A stretch of DNA of 37,960 bases from Anaerosolibacter sp. (GCF_029240175.1 NZ_JARBTM010000025.1:1-37960), one strand, 5' to 3'. Shown: positions 16,613-25,279, counted from the first letter of the stretch. Notes: a model not told the origin generated them from the sequence alone. Made by a program: numbers and translations.

Positions 16613-17818
16613 ATGAAGGCTTTGAAAAGAATAGGATGCCTGACATTGATTCTCTTGAGCCTTAGTGCATCGGTGGGATTTGGGATCGAACCAGGAGAGA
16701 TCCAATCTAAGGCGGCTATTTTGATAGAGGCAGAAACCGGGCAAATCTTATACAGTAAGAATATAGAAGAGCCACTGCCATTGGCCAGTATTACAAAACT
16801 GATGACCTATCTACTGGTCATGGAGGCTGTAGACAAGGGGCAGGTGTCATTAGAGGATCAGGTAAAAATCAGCACAAGGGCAGCCAAGGAAAAAGGAAGC
16901 AGCTATTATTTACAGGCTGGAGAAGAAATCCCTTTGTGGGAGCTTATAGAGGTGACAATGATCGTATCTGCCAATGATGCTGCCTTCGCCATGGCAGAGC
17001 ATGTAGGTGGTACGGCAGAGGACTTTGTGGTGACCATGAATAAAAGGGCTGCTGAGTTGGGGATGACAGCTACCCACTTTTTCAATCCCAATGGAATGCC
17101 CCTGACCGAAGGTGCAAATATATCATCGGTTCAGGATATCGCAATTCTATCCCGTCATCTCATAGAAACCTATGGAGACAAGATGCTGCCAGTGACAGAC
17201 AAAGGGTTCCATGAAAATCAAAACAGGAGATTTTTCAAGGAGAATACCAACAAACTGTTAAAGCAGATCCCTGAAATGGATGGCCTTAAAACAGGCTATA
17301 CCCAGGAGGCAGGTTATTGTCTTTCTTCCACCATGGTGGTAACAGCCAAAGATGGAACTGAACTGAATTTTCGTCTGATTGCCGTCGCTTTGGGGGCTGC
17401 AACGGAAGCCCAAAGAAATGAAGTAGTACAAAAACTCTTAGGGTATGGTCATGAAAACTATGGCAAGCAGAGAATCATAAAGGCTGGGGAGCGGGTCGCA
17501 GAGGCATACCAATGGGGAATCGAAGACTTGTCCATTCAGCTTCTAGCCCAGGAGGATACAATTCTGTTTGGTCCTCGAGAGGGTTTGGTAAAAAGTACAG
17601 AGATTCGTATGGTGCCAAACTATTCCTTCTTCATTCGAGAGGGAAAAAAGCTAGCAGAGCTGCACATTACCCTATACAATGATCAAGTCGTGGTAACAGA
17701 TTTAGTTGCAGAGAAGGACATGGTAACGCTGCCAATAGGAATCATCATTGGAAAAGGATGGCAGAACATGATTACTTATGTTTCTCAGTTTTTTAGATGG
17801 GGCGTAGCCAAAGGATAG
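16613..17818 (+). CDS. D-alanyl-D-alanine carboxypeptidase, DacF-like (S11)
   Basis: The enzyme removes the terminal D-Ala from peptidoglycan stem peptides. All three penicillin-binding motifs are present: SITK with Ser59 and Lys62, SAN at 119-121, and KTG at 226-228. A signal peptide covers the first 24-25 residues (ILLSLSASVGFG). After the catalytic domain comes the beta-rich PBP5 C-terminal domain and a C-terminal amphipathic segment (WQNMITYVSQFFRW) suited to membrane attachment. In spore formers DacF-type enzymes shape the spore cortex, but the housekeeping DacA role is equally possible. GGGAGGAG precedes the ATG. The small CC/Se-motif gene lies 73 bases downstream. Confidence 0.92.
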   Translation: MKALKRIGCLTLILLSLSASVGFGIEPGEIQSKAAILIEAETGQILYSKNIEEPLPLASITKLMTYLLVMEAVDKGQVSLEDQVKISTRAAKEKGSSYYLQAGEEIPLWELIEVTMIVSANDAAFAMAEHVGGTAEDFVVTMNKRAAELGMTATHFFNPNGMPLTEGANISSVQDIAILSRHLIETYGDKMLPVTDKGFHENQNRRFFKENTNKLLKQIPEMDGLKTGYTQEAGYCLSSTMVVTAKDGTELNFRLIAVALGAATEAQRNEVVQKLLGYGHENYGKQRIIKAGERVAEAYQWGIEDLSIQLLAQEDTILFGPREGLVKSTEIRMVPNYSFFIREGKKLAELHITLYNDQVVVTDLVAEKDMVTLPIGIIIGKGWQNMITYVSQFFRWGVAKG

Positions 17819-17891
17819 ATCATTGACATTTCTATTTTTGCTAGTACAATAGATATAAAAGAAATACACATAGGAAAAGGAGGCAGAGCAG

Positions 17892-18176
17892 ATGGAAATA
17901 AAGTTGGATGAAAAAGTGAAGCAGCACTTACAGAAAAAAGGTGAAAAGGTTTTAACTGTAGAGCTCGAGGCCAGTCAGTCCTGCTGTGTCCATGCTTCTA
18001 TACCCCATGTAGTTCTAGGGCCGCCCAAGGAAGCCTATCGGTTTGATCGTTTCGAAGTAGAGGGGTTAGAGGTCTTTGTATATAAAGGCGCTGTTGTGAA
18101 GCATGCCCTAAAGCTTACCCTAGCCAATTATCTACTGTTCAAAGAAGTGGAAGTAAGCGGTATCCAGATTATCTAA
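17892..18176 (+). CDS. Small CC/Se-motif family protein
   Basis: The 94-aa protein has the pattern of the CC/Se-motif family, in which some members carry selenocysteine in place of one cysteine. Here the site is SCC with Cys31 and Cys32, preceded by LTVELEASQ and followed by PHVVLGPPKE; there is no in-frame TGA, so this copy is the cysteine form. The fold is probably a small beta-rich one and the protein is cytosolic with no signal peptide. The vicinal cysteines suggest redox or metal/selenium chemistry, but no activity is established. The start has AAGGAGG nine bases upstream. Family assignment is from recalled motif resemblance and is moderate. Confidence 0.7.
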   Translation: MEIKLDEKVKQHLQKKGEKVLTVELEASQSCCVHASIPHVVLGPPKEAYRFDRFEVEGLEVFVYKGAVVKHALKLTLANYLLFKEVEVSGIQII

Positions 18177-18237
18177 GAAATTAGGACACTAAAAGTATAA
18201 GCAAAGGGTGCCTATGTATAAATAATAGGATTTTATT

Positions 18238-18267
18238 CAATAATACAGCTGTATATTGAGGTTTTTT
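18238..18267 (+). terminator. Probable terminator after the CC/Se gene
   Basis: The near-palindromic CAATAATACAGCTGTATATTG is followed by AGG and six T. It would end the transcript before the tRNA promoter. Confidence 0.5.
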
Positions 18268-18271
18268 ACAT

Positions 18272-18300
18272 TTGCATAGTTTCAAGAATTATGGTAATAT
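18272..18300 (+). promoter_or_regulatory. tRNA-Arg promoter
   Basis: TTGCAT and TAATAT are separated by 17 bases, and the tRNA begins 22 bases downstream. Confidence 0.55.
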
Positions 18301-18321
18301 ATTTTCTGCACATGCTTTCTT

Positions 18322-18398
18322 GTTTCCGTAGCTCAGTAGGATAGAGCAACTGCCTCCTAAGCAGTAGGCCGTGGGTTCGATTCCCGCCGGGAACACCA
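18322..18398 (+). tRNA. tRNA-Arg (anticodon CCT), reads AGG
   Basis: A full cloverleaf can be folded: acceptor GTTTCCG with CGGGAAC (one G-U pair), D arm starting TAGCTCAGTAGGATAGAGCA, anticodon stem ACTGC/GCAGT with loop CTCCTAA (anticodon CCT), and T arm with GGTTCGATTCC. The 3' CCA is encoded. Length is 77 bases. Confidence 0.97.
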
Positions 18399-18401
18399 GA
18401 A

Positions 18402-18447
18402 AAAAATCCCTATTTTCCTTTGATATCAAAGGAAAATAGGGATTTTT
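18402..18447. terminator. Long bidirectional terminator after tRNA-Arg
   Basis: A perfect 46-base palindrome centred between 18424 and 18425 (AAATCCCTATTTTCC on the left arm) ends in A-run and T-run on the two sides. It terminates the tRNA on the plus strand and is placed to end the chemoreceptor gene on the minus strand. Confidence 0.88.
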
Positions 18448-18511
18448 ACTTTGCAAGAACTTGGTTAGTGTATCATTACCTGTATAGTTGTGATTAGAAG
18501 AGCGTACTTTA

Positions 18512-19330
18512 TTATAATTTATGGGCGAAGGTATTTAACCTGTCTGCCAAGCCAGAAAGTTCATTTATTTCTGCAGTAATTTCTTGGGTGCCAGCTGCTT
18601 GCTCTTGGGTTAGTGCACCATTATTTTCAACCATCTGCATGATTTTATGGATACTTCCCTTAATCTCTCTTAAAACCGATGCAATTTTTTCTACAGATTC
18701 ATTACTAGAAACCGCTAATTTTCTTATTTCCTCTGCTACAACCTGAAAGCCTCTACCTGCGTCGCCTGCTCTTGCAGCCTCAATGGCTGCATTTAATCCA
18801 AGCAGATTTGTCTGTTTGGCTATCTGCTGCACAAATCCAATGACTTGATCTGTTTCATTTGCTTTAGATAGGGCACCATTGACGGTGCTAATCATCGTAC
18901 CTCCAGTAGACGCTATTTCTTCAGCACTTGCTGATATGAGAGAGGTGGTATTCGTCATCTCTGTTAACGAAGTGGCCAGCGTGTTGATGATATCCAGCAA
19001 TTCCTCTCTTTCACTAATGCTTTTTGCAGTACCAATAGCCCCAATAATTCTACCACTTTTATCTAGTATGGGCGTTGCTGTGGCAGAAATAGCTTTACCA
19101 AAGAGCTCTTTACTTATGTTTCTTGTAACTTTTGTTTGCTGCTCCATACATTGAAAGAGCACGGTATGACTTTTGAGACGATCCCCCTCTATCATCCTAA
19201 TGTCCACATTTTGCCCTGGGATATATCTCAGTACATATTCTCTATCGCTTATGGCTACCGCTAAATCATCTTCGGTAAAACTATTTACTAAGTCAGCCAA
19301 TTCCACATATTTTTTCAACAGCTCATCCAT
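18512..19330 (-). CDS. Soluble methyl-accepting chemotaxis-like signalling protein
   Basis: The 272-aa protein has no membrane segment. Residues 1-110 look like a small PAS-like sensory domain ([39 protein letters not shown]). Residues from about 115 on form the coiled-coil chemoreceptor hairpin, with the highly conserved tip [20 protein letters not shown] and [15 protein letters not shown], which contacts CheA and CheW. The helical bundle is short, so it belongs to the small cytoplasmic receptors common in Clostridia. It would sense an internal signal, perhaps redox or a small ligand. GGGGGAG precedes the ATG. No che genes are nearby, so it must work with a remote array. Confidence 0.88.
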   Translation of the reverse strand: MDELLKKYVELADLVNSFTEDDLAVAISDREYVLRYIPGQNVDIRMIEGDRLKSHTVLFQCMEQQTKVTRNISKELFGKAISATATPILDKSGRIIGAIGTAKSISEREELLDIINTLATSLTEMTNTTSLISASAEEIASTGGTMISTVNGALSKANETDQVIGFVQQIAKQTNLLGLNAAIEAARAGDAGRGFQVVAEEIRKLAVSSNESVEKIASVLREIKGSIHKIMQMVENNGALTQEQAAGTQEITAEINELSGLADRLNTFAHKL

Positions 19331-19464
19331 TCGACTGCTCCCCCTTTGAATATATCAATGCCTATATATTTCTATATGAGAATGTAAACTCCTTTTATGT
19401 TGATAAAAAAGACAGGAGAAATGGCTCTGAGTCTTAGAACAGCTTTTCCCATTTAATTATATTT

Positions 19465-20148
19465 TCAAAGTATATCCTTTAGGTCCATTAAATTAGAAAT
19501 CTCATAGGTAGGTGTTATTCCTGTTTTATTTGCGATTTTATTTGGATTAAACCAACACGTATCGATACCAAAGTTTATCCCACCCTGAATATCAGAGGTT
19601 AAGCTATCTCCTACGATCAAAACCTTGCGCTTATCCGTATGCTTAATATTGTTTAATGCATACTCAAATATCTTAGGATCGGGCTTGGATACCTGAACCT
19701 CTTCAGATACCACGATATCCTCAAAATACTTGGCGATAATAGATTTTCTTATTCGATGATCCTGAACATGGGTAAGACCGTTGGTAATGATCGTGAGTCG
19801 ATAATCCTTATGAAGGCTTTCTACTAGAGCCATGGTGTCATCATATAAAAAAGATGCAAGGGACAGATACTTTATATAAGATTTTGCAAATTCAGCCTCA
19901 TCGAAGTAAAGATTGAGCTGGGCGGATAGTCTTTTGAATCTTTCAATCTTTAATGCTTGCTGGGTAATTAGCCCCTCTTCAAACTCTTTCCATATCGTCG
20001 TATTTATATCTTGATAGATTTTCAGGTGATGATTTTCATCATATGCTATATCAAACTCAAGCATGGCATTTTTTATGGCATCCCTTTCAGACCTTTTAAA
20101 ATCAAATAGGGTCTCATCCGCATCAAATATGATAATCTCGTACTTCAT
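19465..20148 (-). CDS. HAD-family phosphatase, YjjG-like nucleotidase
   Basis: The 227-aa protein starts at the ATG at 20148, which has AGGAGG nine bases upstream; a longer frame to 20199 exists but adds an unlikely leader. HAD motif I is DADET (Asp9, Asp11), motif II is in IITNGL, motif III Lys in SKPDPKIF and motif IV is GDSLTSD. The alpha-helical cap between motifs I and II and the overall pattern resemble YjjG, which removes phosphate from non-canonical pyrimidine nucleotides, so a house-cleaning nucleotidase is the best guess. Other HAD subfamilies with the same cap (haloacid dehalogenase, phosphoglycolate phosphatase) cannot be excluded. Confidence 0.86.
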   Translation of the reverse strand: MKYEIIIFDADETLFDFKRSERDAIKNAMLEFDIAYDENHHLKIYQDINTTIWKEFEEGLITQQALKIERFKRLSAQLNLYFDEAEFAKSYIKYLSLASFLYDDTMALVESLHKDYRLTIITNGLTHVQDHRIRKSIIAKYFEDIVVSEEVQVSKPDPKIFEYALNNIKHTDKRKVLIVGDSLTSDIQGGINFGIDTCWFNPNKIANKTGITPTYEISNLMDLKDIL

Positions 20149-20240
20149 GTTTACTCCTCCTATTCCTATACAGATCGTTCTTATTATTATAACATACAAG
20201 CCCTTTTCAAGACCTTAGGCAGGTGAGTCAGTCAAGAAAT

Positions 20241-20705
20241 CTAAATATCCTCACTTGACTGAAGATTTTCTTCTGTGTATCTTCTATCAACTTTTGCATT
20301 GGCTATAAGACCTAAGAGAAATAGAATACCTCCGATGATCTTACTCCTAGAAAAAATGTCTAGGTAAATATAATCTATCATGGCGCTTGCAAGCATTTGA
20401 CCGATAAAGCGAAGTATAACCACATATACCGCAGGTAGATTAGGAACGATCACATTAAACATATAAGTTGTTAATACGCCCATAAAACCTCCTAAAAGAT
20501 ACAGGAGGGGAATACCTCTTATGGCTGAATAAATTGGAATAGATCTTATCATAATTATACACAGGGCAATGGATGATAGAGTAGCTATGAAATAATTAAT
20601 CATCACACCATTGATCAAACCTTCCTTTTGCGCAAGCTTACCATTTAACATCATATTGATAACGATTGTGATTCCAGTGAGAAAGGATAAGCCTATATAA
20701 ATCAT
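20241..20705 (-). CDS. Half-size DMT transporter, DUF606/YdcZ type (second of a pair)
   Basis: The 154-aa membrane protein has about five hydrophobic helices and a short charged tail (DRRYTEENLQSSEDI). GLSFLTGITIVINMMLNGKLAQ at the N-terminus and the later RFIGQMLASAMIDY segment match the DUF606 (YdcZ) group of small drug/metabolite transporters. TAAGGAGG gives a clear start. It lies 11 bases downstream of a related 140-aa gene, so the two probably form a heterodimer that together equals one ten-helix transporter. Substrate is unknown. Confidence 0.82.
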   Translation of the reverse strand: MIYIGLSFLTGITIVINMMLNGKLAQKEGLINGVMINYFIATLSSIALCIIMIRSIPIYSAIRGIPLLYLLGGFMGVLTTYMFNVIVPNLPAVYVVILRFIGQMLASAMIDYIYLDIFSRSKIIGGILFLLGLIANAKVDRRYTEENLQSSEDI

Positions 20706-20716
20706 TTTGTTCCTCC

Positions 20717-21139
20717 TTACATTGTAATCATAACGATGATTCCAAGGGATATGATTGAAAATCCAAGTATTTTTTCTTTCTTAAACCGATTAACGGGCAT
20801 ACCAAACAATCCCAAATGCTCTACCAAGCTAGACATGACAAGTTGGCCAAATAAAGTCACCCCTATAGCAAGGGTCAAACCTATTTGGGGTATGGCGATA
20901 TTATTTAAAAATATGGTTATAACGCTGAATATACCTGGCAGCATGAATATAAGGGGAATGGATTTTAAGTTTGAAAGTCTGTTTTTCTTTATTAGGGAAA
21001 TCATCATAATCACTATAAATCCTAGTACATGAAATATTAACGTACTTATATAAGGGCCCGTGATATTGGCGAGCATTCCGTTGAAAAAGACCATGATGGC
21101 AAGCAGTATACCATTGATAAGGGCTAAGTTTTTATACAT
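20717..21139 (-). CDS. Half-size DMT transporter, DUF606/YdcZ type (first of a pair)
   Basis: The 140-aa protein has about five helices. It resembles its downstream neighbour in the N-terminal pattern (LLAIMVFFNGMLANITGPYISTL) and in GQLVMSSLVEHLG, corresponding to GQMLASAMIDYIY of the partner. That suggests an old duplication with a dimeric transporter as product. It is transcribed away from the Crp/Fnr-like gene at 21234 and the operator-like palindrome at 21205-21220, which suggests that regulator controls it. In other genomes such pairs also sit beside YeiL-type regulators; that is recalled, not shown here. Confidence 0.82.
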   Translation of the reverse strand: MYKNLALINGILLAIMVFFNGMLANITGPYISTLIFHVLGFIVIMMISLIKKNRLSNLKSIPLIFMLPGIFSVITIFLNNIAIPQIGLTLAIGVTLFGQLVMSSLVEHLGLFGMPVNRFKKEKILGFSIISLGIIVMITM

Positions 21140-21204
21140 AGATAAATCTCTCCTTTCCTTTACAAGTCTTTATCAATAAAATACAATATTCCTATCAACT
21201 TTCA

Positions 21205-21220
21205 CATGACATATGTCATG
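21205..21220. promoter_or_regulatory. Perfect 16-bp palindrome, probable operator
   Basis: CATGACATATGTCATG is fully self-complementary and sits in the 94-base gap between the divergent transporter pair and the Crp/Fnr-like gene, eight bases before that gene's AAGGAGG. Crp/Fnr proteins bind such dyads, so autoregulation and control of the transporter are likely but inferred. Confidence 0.65.
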
Positions 21221-21233
21221 CTAAGGAGGATTT

Positions 21234-21923
21234 ATGAGAAAAATTTTGAACAATGATCTTTTCAACCATTATATTGTGAAGCATGCTATCGAAAATATAT
21301 TGGATAAAGAGATATTAAAACATGCGCAGCTTCACTTTTATGAGAAAGAGGAGCATATATTGGAAGCTGAGACGAATCTTGAATACTATTATTTGCTTGT
21401 AGATGGGAAAATCAAAATTTCATATCTTTTCGAAAACGGAAAATCTATGCTCTTAAAGTTTTATAAGGAATTTAACACTATAGGAGATTTGGAGCTTTTA
21501 AAAAATATTCCTATACGCTGTAATATTGATGCAGTAGAAGATACTTACTTGATCGCAATACCTTCAGATATACTTAGGCGGCAATACGTAGATAATGTAA
21601 AGTTGTTACATCATTTGGTAGATTCTTTAAGCGAAAAGCTGTATGCAACCATTAATAACACCTCATACAATTTTGTATATCCCCTCATCAATAGATTATC
21701 TAGTTATTTAATTGAGCATATCACCGATAAGAACTATATCATTTTGAATGCATCATTCTTAGAGATTGCTCAATTTTTAGGAACAACCTATAGGCACTTG
21801 AATAGAACATTTAAAGATCTGGAGTCGAAAGAAATTATAAAGCTGGAGAATAAAACGGTATATATATTAGATGAGGATAGACTTCAGGAGCTATCTAAGA
21901 ATTTGTACATTAAATCACTGTAA
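21234..21923 (+). CDS. Crp/Fnr-family regulator, YeiL-like
   Basis: The 229-aa protein has a cyclic-nucleotide-binding-type beta roll at residues 25-115 (YEKEEHILEAETNLEYYYLLVDGKIK; GDLELL) joined by a long helix to a C-terminal winged helix (LEIAQFLGTTYRHLNRTFKDLESKEII, about 180-206). The usual Arg-Ser contact of CRP for cAMP is not visible, and there is no N-terminal cysteine cluster for an iron-sulphur cluster. The ligand is therefore unknown. It is divergent from the DUF606 transporter pair and has a perfect palindrome just before its start. AAGGAGG precedes the ATG. Confidence 0.85.
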   Translation: MRKILNNDLFNHYIVKHAIENILDKEILKHAQLHFYEKEEHILEAETNLEYYYLLVDGKIKISYLFENGKSMLLKFYKEFNTIGDLELLKNIPIRCNIDAVEDTYLIAIPSDILRRQYVDNVKLLHHLVDSLSEKLYATINNTSYNFVYPLINRLSSYLIEHITDKNYIILNASFLEIAQFLGTTYRHLNRTFKDLESKEIIKLENKTVYILDEDRLQELSKNLYIKSL

Positions 21924-21952
21924 TTCCACTAAAAGCAGTCATGCTGCTTATG

Positions 21953-22003
21953 AAACACATCTAAAGTGATAGGGTAGAGGATATCGCTTTAGATGTGTTT
22001 TTT
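21953..22003 (+). terminator. Intrinsic terminator after the Crp/Fnr-like gene
   Basis: AAACACATCTAAAG and CTTTAGATGTGTTT pair (19-bp stem with the adjoining GATA/TATC and a G-T pair) and run into a T-tract. The remaining 22004-22236 holds no gene; a TATAAT at 22160-22165 with a poor -35 may be the next promoter. Confidence 0.85.
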
Positions 22004-22236
22004 GTTTTATCCATTGGATCTCGAAGGGTGGGGCTTTTATATTTTATAGACTGAAGGAAGAAAGTTACAACAGTGTTATCTTTTATTTACAGTATGATGA
22101 CAATTATCTTATTTTCATTACAGTTCTATAGAACGTGCATTTTTAAGGGATGAGATACTTATAATGATATTGGAAAAACAAGGATAGCTTTAAGATTTAA
22201 GAATAAATGCTTCGCGCAAAAAGAAGGAGTGTTGGT

Positions 22237-23700
22237 ATGAAAAGAATGAATGGAAATTTCAAGAGATTCACCGCCTATGTAATCGTCCTAATGATGATGT
22301 TGTCAATCATGGCTATTCCCCTGGATAGCTACGGGTTAGATAACGGGAAGATGATGGTCGCTATTAAGACTTTCAATGGAAAATACCTGTGCGCTGAGAA
22401 TGGGGGAGGAAGCACATTAACAGCCAATAGGGATAAGATTGGAGAATGGGAAACTTTTCAGCTGATTGACCTAGGGAAAGGATATGTTGCCCTGAAGGGG
22501 TGTAACGGAGACTATGTGAGTGTCTCCAATGATGGGAAAGATGTCTATGTAGATAGGGACGAAATAAATAAGAAAGAGACCTTTCGACTTGTAAGGCTAA
22601 ACAATAACAAAATCGCTTTGAAAGCCTATAATGACCGGTATTTGTGCGCAGAAGATGGTGGGGGAGACAAAGTCGTCGCAGATAGGGAAAAGGTTGGGAG
22701 CTGGGAAACCTTTGAACTCATTGAGATAGAGGATGATCAGGTAGATTTTCAAAAATGTAAATTAACAGCGACACCTGAGGATAGAAGTATTTCATTCACT
22801 TGGACCAAACCAAGCAGTACAAAGAATATTGTAGGATATAACCTTTATCGAGGAACGGCGTCAGGAAGACAGTCAAATACACCCGTCACAGATTTCCCTA
22901 TAGAAGGAACATCTTATACGGATAAAAACGTTGAAAGCGGAACCACCTATTACTATGTAGTAAAGGTAGTTTATAAGGATAAGACCATAGGCCCTGCCTC
23001 TAATGAAGTGAAAGTAGTGCTGAAATCAAGAATAACTTTAAGTGCAAAAACAGGAGAAGATGGTGTTCGACTATCATGGAACAAGCAAAATGATACAAGT
23101 AACATCATAGGATATAACCTATATAGGGGAACCGCTTCAGGTAAGCAATCAAGTACGCCTGTGACAGATTTTCCTATAGAAGAAATGTCTTACATTGATA
23201 AGAATATTGAAAACAACACCACCTATTACTATATTTTGAAAGCTGTTTATAGGGATAAAACCCTGGGTCCTGCTTCTAATGAAGTGGCTGTAAAGTCTGG
23301 ATCAATGAAGAAAAACATTATATTAGAAGTAGGAAGTAAATATATGTTTGTAGATGGACAAAGAAAAGAGATAGACCCGGGCAAGGGGACGACAATGACC
23401 ATAAAGAACGGCAGGACTTTCCTTCCCATAAGGTCGGTGATTGAGGCTATGGGTGGAGAAGTAGAATGGAACGCATCAGACAAAAGAGTAGATATCTATC
23501 TAAAGAATAATAAGATTTATCTTTGGATCGGAAGCAAAACCGCAAGGGTAAATGGCGTAAGCAGAGAAAGTGATGTGGCACCCTATATTTCAGACAGCGG
23601 TAGAACCATGCTGCCCTTAAGGTTTATCGTTGAGAACCTTGGATGCGAAGCTGACTGGGATGGAATCACAAAAAGAGTAACCATAAAAATGAATAAATAA
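22237..23700 (+). CDS. Secreted protein: fascin-like trefoil, two FN3 domains, copper-amine-oxidase N-domains
   Basis: The start is placed at 22237, seven bases behind AGAAGGAG; a longer frame from 22207 would contain that site. The 487-aa product has a signal peptide (about residues 1-32). Three beta-trefoil units with the fascin-like pattern FNGKYLCAENGGG...WETFQL follow (about 37-170). Next come two FN3 domains (about 175-260 and 265-350) that share phrases such as GYNLYRGTASG and TPVTDFPIE. The C-terminal 120 residues hold two copper-amine-oxidase N-terminal-like units (FLPIRSVIEAMGGEVEW; LPLRFIVENLGCEADW), a cell-surface module frequent in Clostridia. It probably binds carbohydrate or matrix at the cell surface; no enzyme domain is seen. 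Confidence 0.88.
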   Translation: MKRMNGNFKRFTAYVIVLMMMLSIMAIPLDSYGLDNGKMMVAIKTFNGKYLCAENGGGSTLTANRDKIGEWETFQLIDLGKGYVALKGCNGDYVSVSNDGKDVYVDRDEINKKETFRLVRLNNNKIALKAYNDRYLCAEDGGGDKVVADREKVGSWETFELIEIEDDQVDFQKCKLTATPEDRSISFTWTKPSSTKNIVGYNLYRGTASGRQSNTPVTDFPIEGTSYTDKNVESGTTYYYVVKVVYKDKTIGPASNEVKVVLKSRITLSAKTGEDGVRLSWNKQNDTSNIIGYNLYRGTASGKQSSTPVTDFPIEEMSYIDKNIENNTTYYYILKAVYRDKTLGPASNEVAVKSGSMKKNIILEVGSKYMFVDGQRKEIDPGKGTTMTIKNGRTFLPIRSVIEAMGGEVEWNASDKRVDIYLKNNKIYLWIGSKTARVNGVSRESDVAPYISDSGRTMLPLRFIVENLGCEADWDGITKRVTIKMNK

Positions 23701-23703
23701 TGG

Positions 23704-23741
23704 AAAAGGCTGTGGATAAATATAGCTATCCGCAGCCTTTT
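23704..23741. terminator. Terminator after the FN3 surface-protein gene
   Basis: AAAAGGCTGTGGATA and TATCCGCAGCCTTTT pair over 15 bp with one G-U pair and end in T4. The mirror arm also serves the minus-strand pentapeptide gene. Confidence 0.8.
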
Positions 23742-23768
23742 GACACGATGATTGCTGATTACTCTGAT

Positions 23769-24353
23769 TTACTTTATGATAAAGTCAAAATACTTTAAAA
23801 GTGAAATGGCATCAGGTAAAGTAAGAATGGTCTTTGTTGTTTTATTTTTCAATGGATTGATTGCATAATCCTTAGCAAAAGAAAAGTTTGCCTTTGATAA
23901 ATTCGTATTATCAAATTTTGTGCCCGATAAAGTTGAATAGGTAAAGCAGCTTCCTGATAAATCGGTATTGATGAAATCGCATTCTAAGATCTTAGACTGT
24001 TGAAACATACTTGCTTTTAAAGTAAGATCAGAAAAGTTACAGTTTTGAATAAAACAATCTTTAAAGCTGATCGTAATAATAAAGGTATCAATTTTATTAA
24101 AGTGTATGCCTAATAATTTACAGTTCTCAAAGTGTACATTCCTTAACTTGGCACCATAAAACTGTGTCAAGCTTAGATTGCACTCCTTAAAAGAGCAATC
24201 TTCAAAAAAGGATGATGAAAAATCAGATTGTGAGAAATCACAGTTCTTAAATTGACAATGGCTAAAGGTTTTATGGGTTAAGTTTTGATCGATTGCCTTT
24301 AAATGGGTAAAGGCTATATCTTCATGTTCATTTTCATAGAATATATCAATCAT
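23769..24353 (-). CDS. Pentapeptide-repeat protein
   Basis: The 194-aa protein is made of repeated five-residue units with F or L in the centre and small residues around it (CQFKN CDFSQ SDFSS SFFED CSFKE CNLSL), which fold as a right-handed beta helix. The C-terminal tail ends in PDAISLLKYFDFIIK. Some relatives (Qnr, MfpA) mimic DNA and protect gyrase from quinolones, others have unknown roles; nothing here decides. It is cytosolic, without a signal. AAAAGGAG precedes the ATG. The gene stands alone between two plus-strand genes. Confidence 0.86.
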   Translation of the reverse strand: MIDIFYENEHEDIAFTHLKAIDQNLTHKTFSHCQFKNCDFSQSDFSSSFFEDCSFKECNLSLTQFYGAKLRNVHFENCKLLGIHFNKIDTFIITISFKDCFIQNCNFSDLTLKASMFQQSKILECDFINTDLSGSCFTYSTLSGTKFDNTNLSKANFSFAKDYAINPLKNKTTKTILTLPDAISLLKYFDFIIK

Positions 24354-24625
24354 TTTTGTGCTCCTTTTTATCTTCTCTATTTTTTAGGTCACGTTTCATG
24401 GATTATAGGTTTGACTTTCTGCAACCTAAGTCATTGAAATATTCCACATAGCGCTGTTGATTTCCTTGTTTTGCTTCCATCATATATCAATTCTTGGAAA
24501 TCATCGAGAGATCTTATGGATTTGTTGGTTTTAATGGAATTTTAATGAAGTTCTAAGGTTCTTCCAGTCTTTTATTAATCTCTTTCCTTTACAATGATAG
24601 TAGCGATCGTAAAGGAGAGATGAAA

Positions 24626-25279
24626 ATGAAGAATACCAAGAAAAATATAACGGCCTTATGTCTGATGATATCCATTCCCCTTTTAAATATTCTTTATGGG
24701 GTTTTGAATCATGGGGATAGGGGAGCATATAGTCTCATGACAGATATAGACCGGAGCATTCCCTTTTTAAAAATATTTATCATCCCTTATGTGGCATGGT
24801 ATCTATTTTTGATTTGTACCCTTGCTTATTTTTGCTTGAAAGATCGGGAGACCTATTATAAGACATTACTTTCTCTGAACCTAGGTCTTTTGATTTGCTA
24901 TGGCGTGTATTTTTTTTATCAGACCGCTGTGCCTAGACCGATCCTAGTAGGAGAGGATATCTTAACCAAAATAGTGGCATGGGTTTATGCTACAGATCAA
25001 CCATTTAATTGTTTTCCAAGTATCCACTCTCTAAGCAGTTACCTCATGTTCAAAGGAATTAGACATAGTAGTATTAGAAACCATGGAAATCAGTTGGTGA
25101 TTTCGGGCATAGCCTTCACCGTTATTTTGTCCACCTTATTTGTGAAGCAGCATGCTGTGCTAGATGCTATTGCAGCTATCTTTTTGGGAGAAGTCTTATT
25201 TAACCTAATCAGCGCCACCCTTTGGATAAAGAGGGAAGCAGTTGAAAAATACACCTTGAATATTGGGGAAGATAGGTAG
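24626..25279 (+). CDS. PAP2-family membrane phosphatase (Aur1-like)
   Basis: The 217-aa membrane protein has about six helices. The PAP2 active-site motifs are partly visible: PSIHS (motif 2 with His) and KQHAVLDAIAA, the third motif with His and Asp; the first motif is around VPRP. This arrangement resembles bacterial relatives of inositol-phosphoceramide synthase and undecaprenyl-diphosphate phosphatases. It may dephosphorylate lipid phosphates or move head groups. AAAGGAG fits the ATG at 24626; an ATG two codons earlier is too close. A short hairpin, GCAAGACCACCT / AGGTGGTCTTGC, follows at about 25292-25327 and ends transcription. The stretch before the gene (24354-24619) shows nothing I can support. 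Confidence 0.85.
   Translation: MKNTKKNITALCLMISIPLLNILYGVLNHGDRGAYSLMTDIDRSIPFLKIFIIPYVAWYLFLICTLAYFCLKDRETYYKTLLSLNLGLLICYGVYFFYQTAVPRPILVGEDILTKIVAWVYATDQPFNCFPSIHSLSSYLMFKGIRHSSIRNHGNQLVISGIAFTVILSTLFVKQHAVLDAIAAIFLGEVLFNLISATLWIKREAVEKYTLNIGEDR

Noticed and set aside
17892-18176. Possible selenocysteine codon in the CC/Se gene
   Set aside because: The motif position is encoded by two cysteine codons (TGCTGT) and no in-frame TGA occurs before the stop.
19405-19452. Terminator after the HAD gene on the minus strand
   Set aside because: The complementarity (GGGAAAAGC with GCCATTTCTCC) is imperfect although a T-run follows; too weak to list.
24354-24619. Minus-strand mini-ORF (MMEAKQGNQQRY...) before the pentapeptide gene
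   Set aside because: It has 26 codons, no ribosome site and no recognised family; I could not support it as a gene or remnant.
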